A DNA stretch of 64,000 nt from Pseudomonas sp. MN1F (GCF_009391885.1 NZ_VZII01000058.1:62001-126000); one strand, 5' to 3'; positions 1 to 10,365 are shown, numbered from the stretch's first letter. Program-made: numbers and translations. The notes: generated from the letters alone by a model not told the origin.

Positions 1-39
1 GCGCACTCTCTCGCTTTTTACTTTCAGAGGTGAAGTGCG

Positions 40-393
40 ATGGACATAAGCGTCAAGTCGAGCCCGTCGTATCAGATGTCATCGGTAGTCGCCAGCATCC
101 AGAAGGATGACTCGGCTGACAAGGCCTCCGGGCAAGCCCGCAAGGCATCGCAGGAAGACGCTCCCAAGAGCGAGGTCGAGTTGCATTCGGCCGTCAAGGA
201 AATACAGGATTTTGTCCAGTCGTTGCAGCGCAACCTGGAATTTTCGGTGGATGATTCCACCGGTACGTGGGTCGTCAAGGTCGTTGCCCGCGACAGCGGG
301 GAAGTGATCCGACAGATTCCGTCGGAAACCGCGCTGGAGCTGGCTCGCAGCCTGCATGACGTCAATAGTCTGCTCTTCGATGAGAAAGCCTGA
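40..393 (+). CDS. flaG: FlaG family flagellar protein
   Basis: FlaG-family protein of 117 residues, normally encoded between flagellin (fliC) and the filament cap gene fliD in Pseudomonas; it affects filament length, by an uncertain mechanism. The first ~60 residues are low-complexity, charged and Ser/Lys rich. The conserved block lies at about residues 66-95, with the FSVDD...TWVVKVV...GEVIRQIPSE pattern that defines the family. The start ATG follows a GAGGTGAAG ribosome site. fliD follows after 83 nt, and fliC would be expected just left of the window. Identification is firm from motif and position; the function is family knowledge. Confidence 0.93.
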   Translation: MDISVKSSPSYQMSSVVASIQKDDSADKASGQARKASQEDAPKSEVELHSAVKEIQDFVQSLQRNLEFSVDDSTGTWVVKVVARDSGEVIRQIPSETALELARSLHDVNSLLFDEKA

Positions 394-476
394 CGGCCCG
401 CAGGTCATTTGAACGGTTGCGCGGGTGTCGCTGAGGCATCCCGGTTTTTCGGCGTCAACCAGAAAAGGAGGATGTA

Positions 477-1886
477 ATGGCAAGTCCAATTCTACCGAGT
501 TTGGGGCTGGGTTCCGGTCTCGATACTACGGCCATTGTGAAGGCCCTGGTTAATGCTGAGAAAACCCCCAAGCAGGGGCAGCTCGATCGTCGCACGTCGG
601 CAAACACGGCCTCGATCTCGGCGGTAGGTAGCCTGAAAAGTGCGCTGGCTGCCTACAAGACTGCGATGGACAAGCTCAATGACAGCGCCAACCCTGCGTT
701 CATCGGTTCTGTGGCTGCCACTTCCAATGACAAGTATGTCAAGGCCACTGCCGGCAGCACGGCAGTCAACGGCAACTACTCGGTTCAGGTTTCGCAGCTG
801 GCAACGGCCTCGCGTGTGGCCAGCCAGCGCTATACCGACAGCAGTTCGGTGGTATCCGCCAGTGGCGGTACGCTGACGCTTACCCAGAATGGTACCAGCC
901 TCGATGTCACCATCCCGGCCAACGCCACGCTGCAGCAGACCCGCGACGCGATCAACGCCCAGGCCACGTCCAAGGGCTTTACTGCCAACATCGTCAACGA
1001 CGGTACCGGTTCGCGCCTGGTGCTGAGCTCCGAGACCATGGGCAAGGATTCGGACATCACCGTTTCGGGCGTGTTGACCATCGATCCTTCGACACAGATG
1101 ACCGATGCCGGAGGTGCTGGCCGCATCGGTGACCTGGCCATGGATGCCGAGTTCGACATCGACGGCATGAAGCTCACCAGCAAATCGAACAAGGTCGATA
1201 ATGCTATCAGCGGCATGACCTTCGAGTTGCTGTCCAAGACCGAAGCCCTGTCGCCGGTGTCCATCACCGTCACAGCGAACACCGACGGCCTGAAGAAGTC
1301 GGTGCAGTCTTTCGTCGATGCCTACAACGCCCTGGTCGGCACCATCAACAACGTCAGTGTGTCGACCAAGGCTGCAGATGGCACCTGGAACACCCCGGCG
1401 CTGTCGGGTGACCCTGCAGTGCGCAGCATGCTGACGGCGCTGCGCAACGAGCTGGTGGTGCCGGGTAGCAATGGCTCAGGGCAGCTCAGCGTGCTCTCGC
1501 AGCTGGGTATCAACACCGTCCAGGGAACTGGCCTGCTGGAGTTCGACAGCACCAAGTTCACCAAGGCGATCAATGATCAGAAGCTGGGTGGCGAAGTCCA
1601 GAACCTGTTCAATGGTGATGGCGGCCTGCTCGATCGCATGAGCAAGGCCATGGAGCCGTTCTCTGCGACCGGTGGTGTGCTGGATGAGCGTAGCAAGTCG
1701 CTCGAAGCGACCAAGAAGAGCCTGAGCCTGGAGCAGAGCTCCCTGGATGCGCGCATCAAGGACCTGGAAGCCTCGCTGACCAAGAAGTACAACACCATGG
1801 ACACCCTGGTGGGGCAGTTGAACTCGCAGCGAGACAGTGTGCTGTCGATCTTCGAAGCCATGTCCGCCCAGCAGAAGAACTCCTGA
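477..1886 (+). CDS. fliD: Flagellar hook-associated protein 2 (filament cap)
   Basis: Filament cap protein exported through the flagellar type III system; a FliD oligomer sits at the filament tip and helps flagellin subunits fold and insert. In P. aeruginosa FliD also acts as a mucin adhesin. The 469-residue product starts with the family N-terminus (LGSGLDTTAIVKALV), has the FliD_N region in roughly residues 10-105 and FliD_C in roughly 215-440, and ends in a Gln/Ser-rich heptad region typical of the coiled-coil D0 part. There is no Sec signal, as expected for an axial protein. A strong AAGGAGG ribosome site precedes the ATG. A clear terminator follows. Confidence 0.97.
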   Translation: MASPILPSLGLGSGLDTTAIVKALVNAEKTPKQGQLDRRTSANTASISAVGSLKSALAAYKTAMDKLNDSANPAFIGSVAATSNDKYVKATAGSTAVNGNYSVQVSQLATASRVASQRYTDSSSVVSASGGTLTLTQNGTSLDVTIPANATLQQTRDAINAQATSKGFTANIVNDGTGSRLVLSSETMGKDSDITVSGVLTIDPSTQMTDAGGAGRIGDLAMDAEFDIDGMKLTSKSNKVDNAISGMTFELLSKTEALSPVSITVTANTDGLKKSVQSFVDAYNALVGTINNVSVSTKAADGTWNTPALSGDPAVRSMLTALRNELVVPGSNGSGQLSVLSQLGINTVQGTGLLEFDSTKFTKAINDQKLGGEVQNLFNGDGGLLDRMSKAMEPFSATGGVLDERSKSLEATKKSLSLEQSSLDARIKDLEASLTKKYNTMDTLVGQLNSQRDSVLSIFEAMSAQQKNS

Positions 1887-1937
1887 CGGGGCGTGATGCA
1901 TAGTGCGGGCACAGCCATGGCGCTGTGCTCCAGTGCC

Positions 1938-1976
1938 AAAAGCCCGACAGCGCGTGACGCTCTGTCGGGCTTTTTG
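1938..1976 (+). terminator. Rho-independent terminator after fliD
   Basis: A perfect 10-bp stem, AGCCCGACAG (1941-1950) pairing with CTGTCGGGCT (1962-1971), has an 11-nt loop and runs into a T tract; an A run precedes the left arm. It lies 50 nt after the fliD stop and just before a FliA-type promoter, so fliD and fliS are probably separate transcription units. Confidence 0.85.
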
Positions 1977-1985
1977 TATTCTCCC

Positions 1986-2012
1986 TAAAGTTTTTTGACG
2001 CCGCGCCGATAG
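1986..2012 (+). promoter_or_regulatory. FliA (sigma-28) promoter for fliS
   Basis: TAAAGTTT (1986-1993), an 11-nt spacer and GCCGATAG (2005-2012) match the sigma-28 consensus TAAAGTTT-N11-GCCGATAA at all but the last base. The element lies about 40 nt before the fliS ATG and directly after the fliD terminator, so it should make fliS-fliT late-class genes dependent on FliA, which is encoded further on in this window. Confidence 0.85.
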
Positions 2013-2050
2013 CCCGGTCATACAGCAACCCCGTAGTGACGAGGTACCCC

Positions 2051-2434
2051 ATGAATCCAATGTTAGCCCTTCGGCAGTACCAGAAGATTGGCGCCCAGGC
2101 GCAGACCTCCGAGGCGAGCCCTTATCGTCTGGTGCAGATGTTGATGGAAGGCGGCCTGGACCGCATTGCGCAGGCCCATGGTGCGATGCAGCGCAAGGAC
2201 ATCGCCGGCAAGGGTATCGCCATCGGCAAGGCCATCGGCATCATCGGCGGGCTGCGTGAAGGCCTGGACCGCGACAACATGACCGACGAGCTCAACCGTC
2301 TCGACAGCCTCTATCTGTACATGACGCGCCGCCTGAGCGAGGCCAACATGCAGAACGATCCGGCAATCCTCGACGAGGTCAGGGACCTGCTGATCACTGT
2401 CAAGGAAGGCTGGGACGCGATCGGCGCGCAGTAG
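2051..2434 (+). CDS. fliS: Flagellin export chaperone FliS
   Basis: Cytoplasmic chaperone that binds the C-terminus of newly made flagellin, prevents premature polymerisation and delivers it to the export gate via FlhA. The 127-residue protein is small, helical and of usual length, with the family block ASPYRLVQMLMEGGLDRI near residue 20 and a helical C-terminal half. I place the start at the ATG preceded by GACGAGG rather than at an in-frame GTG 15 nt upstream, because only the ATG has a suitable ribosome site. It is followed after 8 nt by the FliT-like gene. Confidence 0.95.
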   Translation: MNPMLALRQYQKIGAQAQTSEASPYRLVQMLMEGGLDRIAQAHGAMQRKDIAGKGIAIGKAIGIIGGLREGLDRDNMTDELNRLDSLYLYMTRRLSEANMQNDPAILDEVRDLLITVKEGWDAIGAQ

Positions 2435-2442
2435 GGGGGTGT

Positions 2443-2739
2443 ATGAGCAAGGTAATCGAGCGTATCGAGCAGACCCGTGACGAGTTGCTGGCGGCGTTGG
2501 CCAGTCGCGACTGGCAGGCGGTCGGCGAGCTTGACCTTGCGTGCCGTGTCTGTGTCGAGGATGTGCTGGCCGAAGCGCTCAGCAATGAGGCTGCGGTGCG
2601 TTCGAGTCTTGAGGGGTTGCTGGTGGTCTACGGGCAATTGATTGATGTTGCAAGCGGCGAGCGTCAATCAATAGTCGACGAGATGACACAAATCCGTCAG
2701 GCGAAAAGCGCGGCCAAGGTATACCATCTGTTCACTTGA
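2443..2739 (+). CDS. fliT: FliT-like flagellar chaperone
   Basis: A 98-residue, helix-rich, acidic protein encoded 8 nt after fliS. In Pseudomonas this slot between fliS and fleQ holds a short FliT/FleP-like protein; FliT in enterobacteria is the export chaperone of FliD. The sequence (VIERIEQTRDELLAALASRDWQAV at its start) fits the FliT helical-bundle pattern with alternating Leu/Ala and charged residues, but there is no diagnostic motif. The assignment rests mostly on position and size, so the exact partner is an inference. Confidence 0.75.
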   Translation: MSKVIERIEQTRDELLAALASRDWQAVGELDLACRVCVEDVLAEALSNEAAVRSSLEGLLVVYGQLIDVASGERQSIVDEMTQIRQAKSAAKVYHLFT

Positions 2740-2772
2740 CCACAGATTCGCAAAAAGCCGTGCGCCATTAAT

Positions 2773-2801
2773 TTGACTGCATGGGTTTTTTTGACTTTAC
2801 T
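2773..2801 (+). promoter_or_regulatory. Candidate sigma-70 promoter for fleQ
   Basis: TTGACT (2773-2778) and TTTACT (2796-2801) are separated by 17 nt in the 167-nt gap before fleQ. fleQ is known to be transcribed by sigma-70 in Pseudomonas, at the top of the flagellar cascade. The -35 is close to consensus and the -10 is weak, so this is a candidate only. Confidence 0.45.
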
Positions 2802-2906
2802 AGTGGCTGTTTTCGAAATTCAGACGTCCGAACACTGACCATTCAGTCGGAGATGTCGAGCATGCCCTGTGAGGGGCGCCGATATGACTAGGGAAGTTGC
2901 TATTGC

Positions 2907-4382
<1,476 letters not shown>

Positions 4383-4387
4383 TTCCG

Positions 4388-4437
4388 CCTGTGCCGGCCT
4401 CTTCGCGCCGAACCGCCGCGAAGAGGCCGGGCTTGTA
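4388..4437. repeat. REP element (P. putida type)
   Basis: The segment begins CCTGTGCCGGCCTCTTCGCG, and an inverted arm containing CGCGAAGAGGCC follows after a short loop. The same opening sequence recurs at 22529 and 59551. It matches the extragenic palindromic element characteristic of the P. putida group. The hairpin may also protect or end the fleQ mRNA. Confidence 0.85.
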
Positions 4438-4454
4438 GAAGCAAATCCCCATCC

Positions 4455-4471
4455 CCGGCACGGCTATTGCT
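4455..4471 (+). promoter_or_regulatory. Sigma-54 promoter for fleSR
   Basis: GGCACGGCTATTGC shows the -24 GG (4457-4458) and -12 GC (4469-4470) with the required 10-nt spacing and a good flanking match (GGCACG, TTGC). fleS starts 54 nt downstream of the -12. Dependence of fleSR on FleQ and RpoN is established in Pseudomonas. Confidence 0.85.
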
Positions 4472-4524
4472 ACACCGCTGGCACCACACCGTTTTTATGA
4501 CGGTCAGCCACGCGAGAGAGCACG

Positions 4525-5742
4525 ATGCCCCAGGCCGCCCACTTTTCCCGAGTCCCTGATCCGCAGGGGCGTACCCCGGTCGAACAGGAGAGTCGACAGG
4601 GGCTGGAGCAGGCATTCGCCCTGTTCGATCAGGTATCCAGCCAGCTCAACCAGTCCTACGGCATGCTCGAAGCCCGTGTCAGCGAGCTCAAGGGCGAGCT
4701 GGCGGTGGTCGGCCAGCAGCGCATGGTCGAGCTGAACGAGAAGGAGCGCCTGGCCAACCGCCTGCAGAACCTGCTCGACCTGTTGCCGGGCGGAGTGATC
4801 GTGATCGACGACCAAGGCCTGGTGCGTGAAGCCAATCCGGCAGCCTGCGAATTGCTCGGCGAGCCTCTGGTCGGCCAGCTGTGGCGCCAGGTCATCGCCC
4901 GCAGCTTCGCCCCGCGCAAGGACGACGGCCATGAAGTCTCGCTGCGTGATGGCCGACGCCTGTCCATTGCTACCCGCTCGCTGGACGCCGAACCTGGCCA
5001 GCTGGTGTTGCTCAACGACCTGACTGAAACCCGTCGCCTGCAGGATCAGCTGGCCCGGCATGAGCGCCTGTCTTCGCTGGGGCGCATGGTCGCCTCGCTG
5101 GCGCATCAGATCCGCACGCCGCTGTCGGCGGCCATGCTCTATGCCAGCCACCTGGCCGACAGCGAGCGTGAGCTTGCGCCAGAAACCCGCCAGCGCTTTG
5201 CCGCTAGCCTCAAGGAGCGCCTGCACGAACTGGAACACCAGGTGCGCGACATGCTGGTGTTTGCCCGTGGCGAGCTGCCGCTGGGGGATCGGCTGACCCC
5301 GAAGGGCCTGTTCCAGGCCCTCCAGCAAGCTGCCCAGCCCCATGTGCAAGGGCATGCGGTGCGCTGGCAGTGCGACAGCCATCTGGGTGAGTTGCTGTGC
5401 AATCGCGACACCCTGGTCGGTGCCTTGCTCAACCTGATCGAGAACGCCTTGCAGGCCAGTGACAGCCCGGCGCGGCTCAAGGTGCACCTGTTCCGTCGTG
5501 AATACACCCTGCACCTGAATATCAGCGATGCCGGCAGCGGTATCGATGCCGATCTGCTGGGACGCTTGGGTGAACCCTTCCTGACCACCAAGGCCACTGG
5601 CACCGGGCTTGGGCTGGCGGTGGTCAAGGCCGTGGTGCGTGCGCACCAGGGCAAGCTTCAGCTGCGCTCGAAAGTCGGGCGTGGCACCTGTGTAAAGGTT
5701 GAGCTGCCGCTGATCGACGGGCAGGCAGCGGAGGTCGTGTAA
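4525..5742 (+). CDS. fleS: Flagellar two-component sensor kinase FleS
   Basis: Cytoplasmic sensor histidine kinase that pairs with FleR to turn on middle flagellar genes. The 405 residues show no membrane segments: an N-terminal coiled-coil-prone stretch (about 25-80), a PAS domain (about 80-170), a HisKA domain with phospho-acceptor His194 in SLAHQIRTPLS, and an HATPase domain with N box NLIENALQ, G1 DAGSGID and G2 GTGLGLAVVK. The stop overlaps the fleR start by one base, so the pair is translationally coupled. A sigma-54 promoter lies upstream. Confidence 0.97.
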   Translation: MPQAAHFSRVPDPQGRTPVEQESRQGLEQAFALFDQVSSQLNQSYGMLEARVSELKGELAVVGQQRMVELNEKERLANRLQNLLDLLPGGVIVIDDQGLVREANPAACELLGEPLVGQLWRQVIARSFAPRKDDGHEVSLRDGRRLSIATRSLDAEPGQLVLLNDLTETRRLQDQLARHERLSSLGRMVASLAHQIRTPLSAAMLYASHLADSERELAPETRQRFAASLKERLHELEHQVRDMLVFARGELPLGDRLTPKGLFQALQQAAQPHVQGHAVRWQCDSHLGELLCNRDTLVGALLNLIENALQASDSPARLKVHLFRREYTLHLNISDAGSGIDADLLGRLGEPFLTTKATGTGLGLAVVKAVVRAHQGKLQLRSKVGRGTCVKVELPLIDGQAAEVV

Positions 5743-7118
5743 TGGCAATCAAGGTGCTGCTGGTCGAGGATGACCGCGTTTTGCGCCAGGCGCTGGGCGA
5801 TACCCTGGAGATCGGCGGGTTTGCCTTCGATGCGGTCGGCAGTGCCGAGGAGGCGCTGGAGGCAGTGCTGGGCGAGGCTTACAGCCTGGTGGTCAGCGAC
5901 GTGAACATGCCGGGTATGGATGGGCATGAATTGCTGGCCCAACTGCGACGGCACCATCCACAGTTGCCGGTGTTGCTGATGACCGCCCACGCGGCCGTCG
6001 AGCGCGCCGTGGAGGCCATGCGCCAGGGGGCTGCGGATTACCTGGTCAAGCCGTTCGAGCCCAAGGCGTTGCTGAGCCTGGTCGAGCGCCACGCCGCCGG
6101 GCGCCTGACAGCGACCGACAACGAGGGGCCGGTGGCATGCGAGGCCGCCAGCCGGCACCTGCTGGAGTTGGCTGCGCGCGTGGCTCGCAGCGACTCGACC
6201 GTGCTCATCTCTGGTGAGTCGGGGACCGGCAAGGAAGTGCTGGCGCGCTATATCCATCAGCAGTCGCCGCGGGCGGCGCAGCCATTCGTGGCGATCAACT
6301 GTGCGGCGATTCCGGACAACATGCTCGAGGCCACGCTGTTCGGCCACGAAAAGGGGGCCTTCACCGGTGCCATCGCTGCCCAGGCCGGCAAGTTCGAGCA
6401 GGCTGAGGGCGGCACCTTGCTGCTCGACGAGATCTCCGAGATGCCCCTTGGCCTGCAGGCCAAGTTGTTGCGCGTGTTGCAGGAGCGTGAAGTGGAGCGG
6501 GTGGGTGGGCGTAAGCCGATCGCCCTGGACATCCGGGTGCTGGCTACCAGCAACCGCGACATGGCAGGTGAAGTGGCGGCGGGGCGCTTCCGTGAAGACC
6601 TGTACTACCGCCTTTCGGTATTCCCGCTGGCCTGGCAGCCGTTGCGCGAGCGTGCTGGCGATATCCTGCCGCTGGCCGAGCGCTTGCTGGCGCGCCACGT
6701 GGCGAAGATGAAGCACGCGCCGGTACGGCTGTCTGCCGAGGCGCGTGCCTGCCTGCAGGCGCATGCCTGGCCGGGCAACGTGCGCGAGCTGGACAACGCC
6801 TTGCAGCGGGCGTTGATCCTGCAGCAGGGCGGAGTGATTGAAGCGGCGGATTTCTGTCTGGCAGGCGCCATTCCATTGTCGGCAGGCGTGGTGGCCACTG
6901 TATCGCCACTGCCGGCGGATGTGGCGATGAACTCAGGTGGCTTGGGCGACGACATGCGTCGCCATGAGTTCCAGATGATCATCGACACCCTGCGCGCCGA
7001 GCGCGGTCGGCGCAAGGAAGCGGCCGAAAAACTGGGCATCAGCCCGCGTACCTTGCGCTATAAGCTCGCGCAGATGCGTGATGCCGGGCTCGATGTTGAA
7101 GCCAGCCTGTTCGGCTGA
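5742..7118 (+). CDS. fleR: Flagellar response regulator FleR (sigma-54 activator)
   Basis: NtrC-type response regulator phosphorylated by FleS that activates RpoN-dependent basal-body, hook and ring genes. The 458 residues hold a receiver domain with phospho-acceptor Asp53 (VVSDVNMPGMDG) and Lys103, an AAA+ domain with Walker A GESGTGK at 158-164 and GAFTGA at 205-210, and a C-terminal Fis-type helix-turn-helix ending near residue 450. Unlike FleQ it keeps the full acidic pocket (E9, D10, D11), so phosphorylation should control it. A sigma-54 promoter for its likely target operon fliE starts about 30 nt after its stop. Confidence 0.97.
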   Translation: MAIKVLLVEDDRVLRQALGDTLEIGGFAFDAVGSAEEALEAVLGEAYSLVVSDVNMPGMDGHELLAQLRRHHPQLPVLLMTAHAAVERAVEAMRQGAADYLVKPFEPKALLSLVERHAAGRLTATDNEGPVACEAASRHLLELAARVARSDSTVLISGESGTGKEVLARYIHQQSPRAAQPFVAINCAAIPDNMLEATLFGHEKGAFTGAIAAQAGKFEQAEGGTLLLDEISEMPLGLQAKLLRVLQEREVERVGGRKPIALDIRVLATSNRDMAGEVAAGRFREDLYYRLSVFPLAWQPLRERAGDILPLAERLLARHVAKMKHAPVRLSAEARACLQAHAWPGNVRELDNALQRALILQQGGVIEAADFCLAGAIPLSAGVVATVSPLPADVAMNSGGLGDDMRRHEFQMIIDTLRAERGRRKEAAEKLGISPRTLRYKLAQMRDAGLDVEASLFG

Positions 7119-7148
7119 AACAGTCATTTATATCTTTGCGCTGCGTGC

Positions 7149-7164
7149 TGGCACATGAGTTGCT
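7149..7164 (+). promoter_or_regulatory. Sigma-54 promoter for the fliE operon
   Basis: TGGCACATGAGTTGCT is a near-consensus -24/-12 element, with GG at 7150-7151 and GC at 7162-7163. It lies about 60 nt upstream of the fliE ATG and is the best sigma-54 match in the window. Confidence 0.92.
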
Positions 7165-7224
7165 AGTTCAGGGCTATCCGCCGCATGAGTGTCAAAAAAA
7201 TGCGGCCGCCGGAGAGAGAAGGTC

Positions 7225-7557
7225 ATGAGCCAAGGTGTTGAATTCAATCGTCTGATGTTGGACATGCGGGCCATGCAGGCCGATGCCATGTCACTGCCCA
7301 AAACCACCGCTGCCCCCGAGCTGGCGCCTGGTCAAAGCAGCTTCGCCGACATGCTTGGCCAGGCCATCGGCAAGGTCAACCAGACCCAGCAGGCGTCGAC
7401 CCAGCTCGCCAATGCCTTCGAGATCGGCAAGAGCGGCGTCGACCTGACTGACGTGATGATCGCCTCGCAGAAAGCCAGCGTGTCCATGCAGGCGTTGACT
7501 CAGGTACGCAACAAGCTGGTCCAGGCGTACCAGGACATCATGCAGATGCCGGTTTGA
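7225..7557 (+). CDS. fliE: Flagellar hook-basal body protein FliE
   Basis: Small axial protein that joins the MS ring to the proximal rod and is the first substrate of the flagellar export apparatus. The product has 110 residues with the conserved C-terminal half (FADMLGQAIGKVN, then DVMIASQKASVSMQAL and VRNKLVQAYQDIMQMPV), the usual ending of the family. I chose the ATG after GGAGAGAGAAGG rather than an in-frame start 36 nt upstream that has no ribosome site. It opens the fliEFGHIJ operon behind a sigma-54 promoter. Confidence 0.96.
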   Translation: MSQGVEFNRLMLDMRAMQADAMSLPKTTAAPELAPGQSSFADMLGQAIGKVNQTQQASTQLANAFEIGKSGVDLTDVMIASQKASVSMQALTQVRNKLVQAYQDIMQMPV

Positions 7558-7572
7558 GGACGGAAGTAAGTC

Positions 7573-9348
7573 ATGGCTGAAGCAGTCGTCGATAACGCCC
7601 CCGCCAAGAGCGGTGCGCCAGGTTCCAAGCCAGCGCGTTTCAACATGGCGTTCCTGGAAAACATCTCGCAGATGCCCATGCTGCGTCAGGTCGGCCTGCT
7701 GGTCGGGTTGGCGGCGAGCGTGGCGATCGGCTTCGCCGTGGTGCTGTGGTCGCAGCAGCCGGATTACCGGCCGCTGTACGGCAGCCTGGCCGGCATGGAC
7801 ACCAAGCAGGTCATGGACACCCTGGCCTCTGCCGATATTCCCTATCACGTCGAGCCCAACTCCGGTGCTCTGCTGGTCAAGGCCGACGACCTCTCCCGTG
7901 CGCGCCTGAAACTGGCGGCTGCCGGCGTGGCGCCGAGCGATGGCAATGTCGGCTTCGAACTGCTCGATAAGGAACAGGGGCTGGGCACCAGCCAGTTCAT
8001 GGAAGCCACCCGTTATCGCCGCAGCCTGGAAGGCGAGCTGGCGCGAACCGTTTCCAGCCTGAACAACGTCAAGGCTGCGCGCGTGCACCTGGCGATCCCG
8101 AAAAGCTCGGTGTTCGTGCGTGACGAGCGCAAGCCAAGCGCTTCGGTGCTGGTCGAGCTGTACCCGGGCCGTTCGCTGGAAGCGGGCCAGGTCATGGCCA
8201 TCGTCAACCTGGTCGCCACCAGTGTGCCCGAGCTGGACAAGTCGCAAGTCACCGTGGTCGACCAGCGCGGCAACCTGCTCTCCGAGCAGTTGCAGGACAC
8301 CGCGCTGACCATGGCCGGCAAGCAGTTCGACTACAGCCGCCGCATGGAAGGCATGCTCACCCAGCGTGTGCATAACATCCTGCAGCCGGTGCTGGGCAAT
8401 GATCGCTACAAGGCCGAGGTGTCCGCCGATCTGGACTTCAGTGCGGTCGAGTCGACCTCCGAGCAGTTCAACCCGGACCAGCCGGCGCTGCGCAGCGAGC
8501 AGGCGGTCAATGAGCAGCGCGCCAGCAGCCAGGGCCCGCAAGGTGTACCGGGTGCGCTGAGCAACCAGCCGCCAGGCCCGGCGTCGGCGCCGCAAACCAC
8601 CGGGGGCGCAGCCGGGGCGGCCGCTGCCATCCAGCCTGGTCAGCCGCTGGTGGATGCCAATGGCCAGCAGATCATGGACCCGGCCACTGGCCAGCCGATG
8701 CTGGCGCCATACCCGTCGGACAAGCGTGAGCAGACCACCAAGAACTTCGAACTGGACCGCTCGATCAGCCACACCCGCCAGCAGCAAGGTCGCCTGACCC
8801 GCCTGTCGGTGGCGGTAGTGGTCGACGACCAGGTCAAGGTGGATGCCAATGGTGAAACCAGCCGTGCCCCATGGGGTGCCGAAGACCTGGCGCGCTTCAC
8901 TCGCCTGGTGCAGGACGCTGTGGGCTTCGATGCCAGCCGTGGCGACAGTGTGACCGTGATCAACGTGCCGTTCGCCGCCGACCGTGGCGAAGAGATCGCC
9001 GATATCGCGTTCTACCAGCAACCGTGGTTCTGGGACATCGTCAAGCAGGTGCTGGGCGTGCTGTTCATCCTGGTGCTGGTGTTCGGTGTGCTGCGTCCGG
9101 TCCTCAACAACATCACCGGTGGCGGCAAGCAGGCTGCTACGGACAGCGACATGGAACTGGGCGGGATGATCGGTCTGGATGGCGAACTGGCCAGCGACCG
9201 TGTCAGCCTCGGTGGCCCGTCAAGCATTCTGTTGCCGAGCCCGACCGAGGGTTACGAAGCACAGCTCAACGCAATCAAAGGCCTGGTGGCCGAAGACCCG
9301 GGCCGCGTAGCCCAGGTCGTCAAAGAGTGGATCAACGCCGATGAGTGA
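7573..9348 (+). CDS. fliF: Flagellar MS-ring protein FliF
   Basis: Builds the MS ring in the inner membrane, the base of the basal body. The 591 residues have a short cytoplasmic N-terminus, a first membrane helix at about residues 38-58, a periplasmic domain of the YscJ/FliF type up to about residue 280, a Pro/Gly/Ala-rich linker (about 315-370), a second membrane helix at about 486-505 (VLGVLFILVLVFGVL) and a cytoplasmic tail that binds FliG. The end overlaps fliG by 8 nt. Confidence 0.97.
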   Translation: MAEAVVDNAPAKSGAPGSKPARFNMAFLENISQMPMLRQVGLLVGLAASVAIGFAVVLWSQQPDYRPLYGSLAGMDTKQVMDTLASADIPYHVEPNSGALLVKADDLSRARLKLAAAGVAPSDGNVGFELLDKEQGLGTSQFMEATRYRRSLEGELARTVSSLNNVKAARVHLAIPKSSVFVRDERKPSASVLVELYPGRSLEAGQVMAIVNLVATSVPELDKSQVTVVDQRGNLLSEQLQDTALTMAGKQFDYSRRMEGMLTQRVHNILQPVLGNDRYKAEVSADLDFSAVESTSEQFNPDQPALRSEQAVNEQRASSQGPQGVPGALSNQPPGPASAPQTTGGAAGAAAAIQPGQPLVDANGQQIMDPATGQPMLAPYPSDKREQTTKNFELDRSISHTRQQQGRLTRLSVAVVVDDQVKVDANGETSRAPWGAEDLARFTRLVQDAVGFDASRGDSVTVINVPFAADRGEEIADIAFYQQPWFWDIVKQVLGVLFILVLVFGVLRPVLNNITGGGKQAATDSDMELGGMIGLDGELASDRVSLGGPSSILLPSPTEGYEAQLNAIKGLVAEDPGRVAQVVKEWINADE

Positions 9349-10360
9349 CAATCGAGCCATTACCGCCAAGCTGAGCCGTGTCGACAAGGCCGCGATCCTG
9401 CTGCTGTCGCTCGGTGAGACCGATGCTGCGCAAGTGCTGCGGCACATGGGCCCGAAGGAAGTGCAGCGGGTGGGTGTGGCGATGGCGCAGATGGGCACCG
9501 TGCACCGCGAGCAGGTCGAGCAGGTGATGAGCGAGTTCGTCGAGATTGTCGGCGACCAGACCAGCCTGGGCGTGGGCTCTGACGCCTACATCCGCAAGAT
9601 GCTCAACCAGGCCCTGGGCGAGGACAAGGCCAACGGCCTGGTCGACCGCATCCTGCTCGGTGGCAACACCAGCGGCCTGGACAGCCTCAAGTGGATGGAG
9701 CCACGTGCCGTGGCCGATGTGATCCGTTACGAGCACCCGCAGATCCAGGCCATCGTGGTCGCCTACCTCGATCCCGACCAGGCCGGTGAAGTGCTGAGCA
9801 ACTTCGACCACAAGGTGCGCCTGGACATCGTCCTGCGCGTGTCGTCGCTCAATACCGTGCAGCCGGCGGCGCTCAAGGAGCTGAACCAGATTCTCGAGAA
9901 GCAGTTCTCGGGCAACTCCAACGCCGCGCGCACCACCCTGGGCGGCATCAAGCGCGCCGCCGACATCATGAACTTCCTCGACAGCTCGGTGGAAGGTGCG
10001 CTGATGGACGCGATTCGCGAAATCGACAGCGACCTGTCGGAGCAGATCGAAGACTTGATGTTCGTCTTCAACAACCTGGCCGATGTCGACGACCGCGGCA
10101 TCCAGGCGCTGCTGCGCGAAGTTTCATCCGACGTGCTGGTGGTGTCGCTCAAGGGCGCCGACGAGCGGGTCAAGGACAAGATCTTCAAGAACATGTCCAA
10201 GCGTGCGTCCGAACTGCTGCGTGATGACCTTGAGGCCAAGGGCCCGGTTCGCGTCAGCGACGTGGAGACGGCGCAGAAGGAAATCCTCACCATCGCCCGC
10301 CGCATGGCCGAGGCCGGCGAGATCGTGCTCGGCGGCAAGGGTGCCGAGGAAATGATTTAA
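9341..10360 (+). CDS. fliG: Flagellar motor switch protein FliG
   Basis: C-ring protein that converts stator action into rotation; it binds FliF through its N-terminus, FliM through the middle and contacts the stator through its C-terminus. The 339 residues show the expected FliG_N, FliG_M (with the EHPQ motif in RYEHPQIQAIV) and FliG_C domains. The C-terminal torque helix FNNLADVDDRGIQALLREV keeps the charged residues known to matter for torque. The gene overlaps fliF and is followed by a striking hairpin before fliH. Confidence 0.98.
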   Translation: MSDNRAITAKLSRVDKAAILLLSLGETDAAQVLRHMGPKEVQRVGVAMAQMGTVHREQVEQVMSEFVEIVGDQTSLGVGSDAYIRKMLNQALGEDKANGLVDRILLGGNTSGLDSLKWMEPRAVADVIRYEHPQIQAIVVAYLDPDQAGEVLSNFDHKVRLDIVLRVSSLNTVQPAALKELNQILEKQFSGNSNAARTTLGGIKRAADIMNFLDSSVEGALMDAIREIDSDLSEQIEDLMFVFNNLADVDDRGIQALLREVSSDVLVVSLKGADERVKDKIFKNMSKRASELLRDDLEAKGPVRVSDVETAQKEILTIARRMAEAGEIVLGGKGAEEMI

Positions 10361-10365
10361 GCGGC

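Noticed and set aside
7291..9021. 576-codon minus-strand frame opposite fliE-fliF
   Set aside because: High-GC shadow frame; the + strand genes are certain from motifs.
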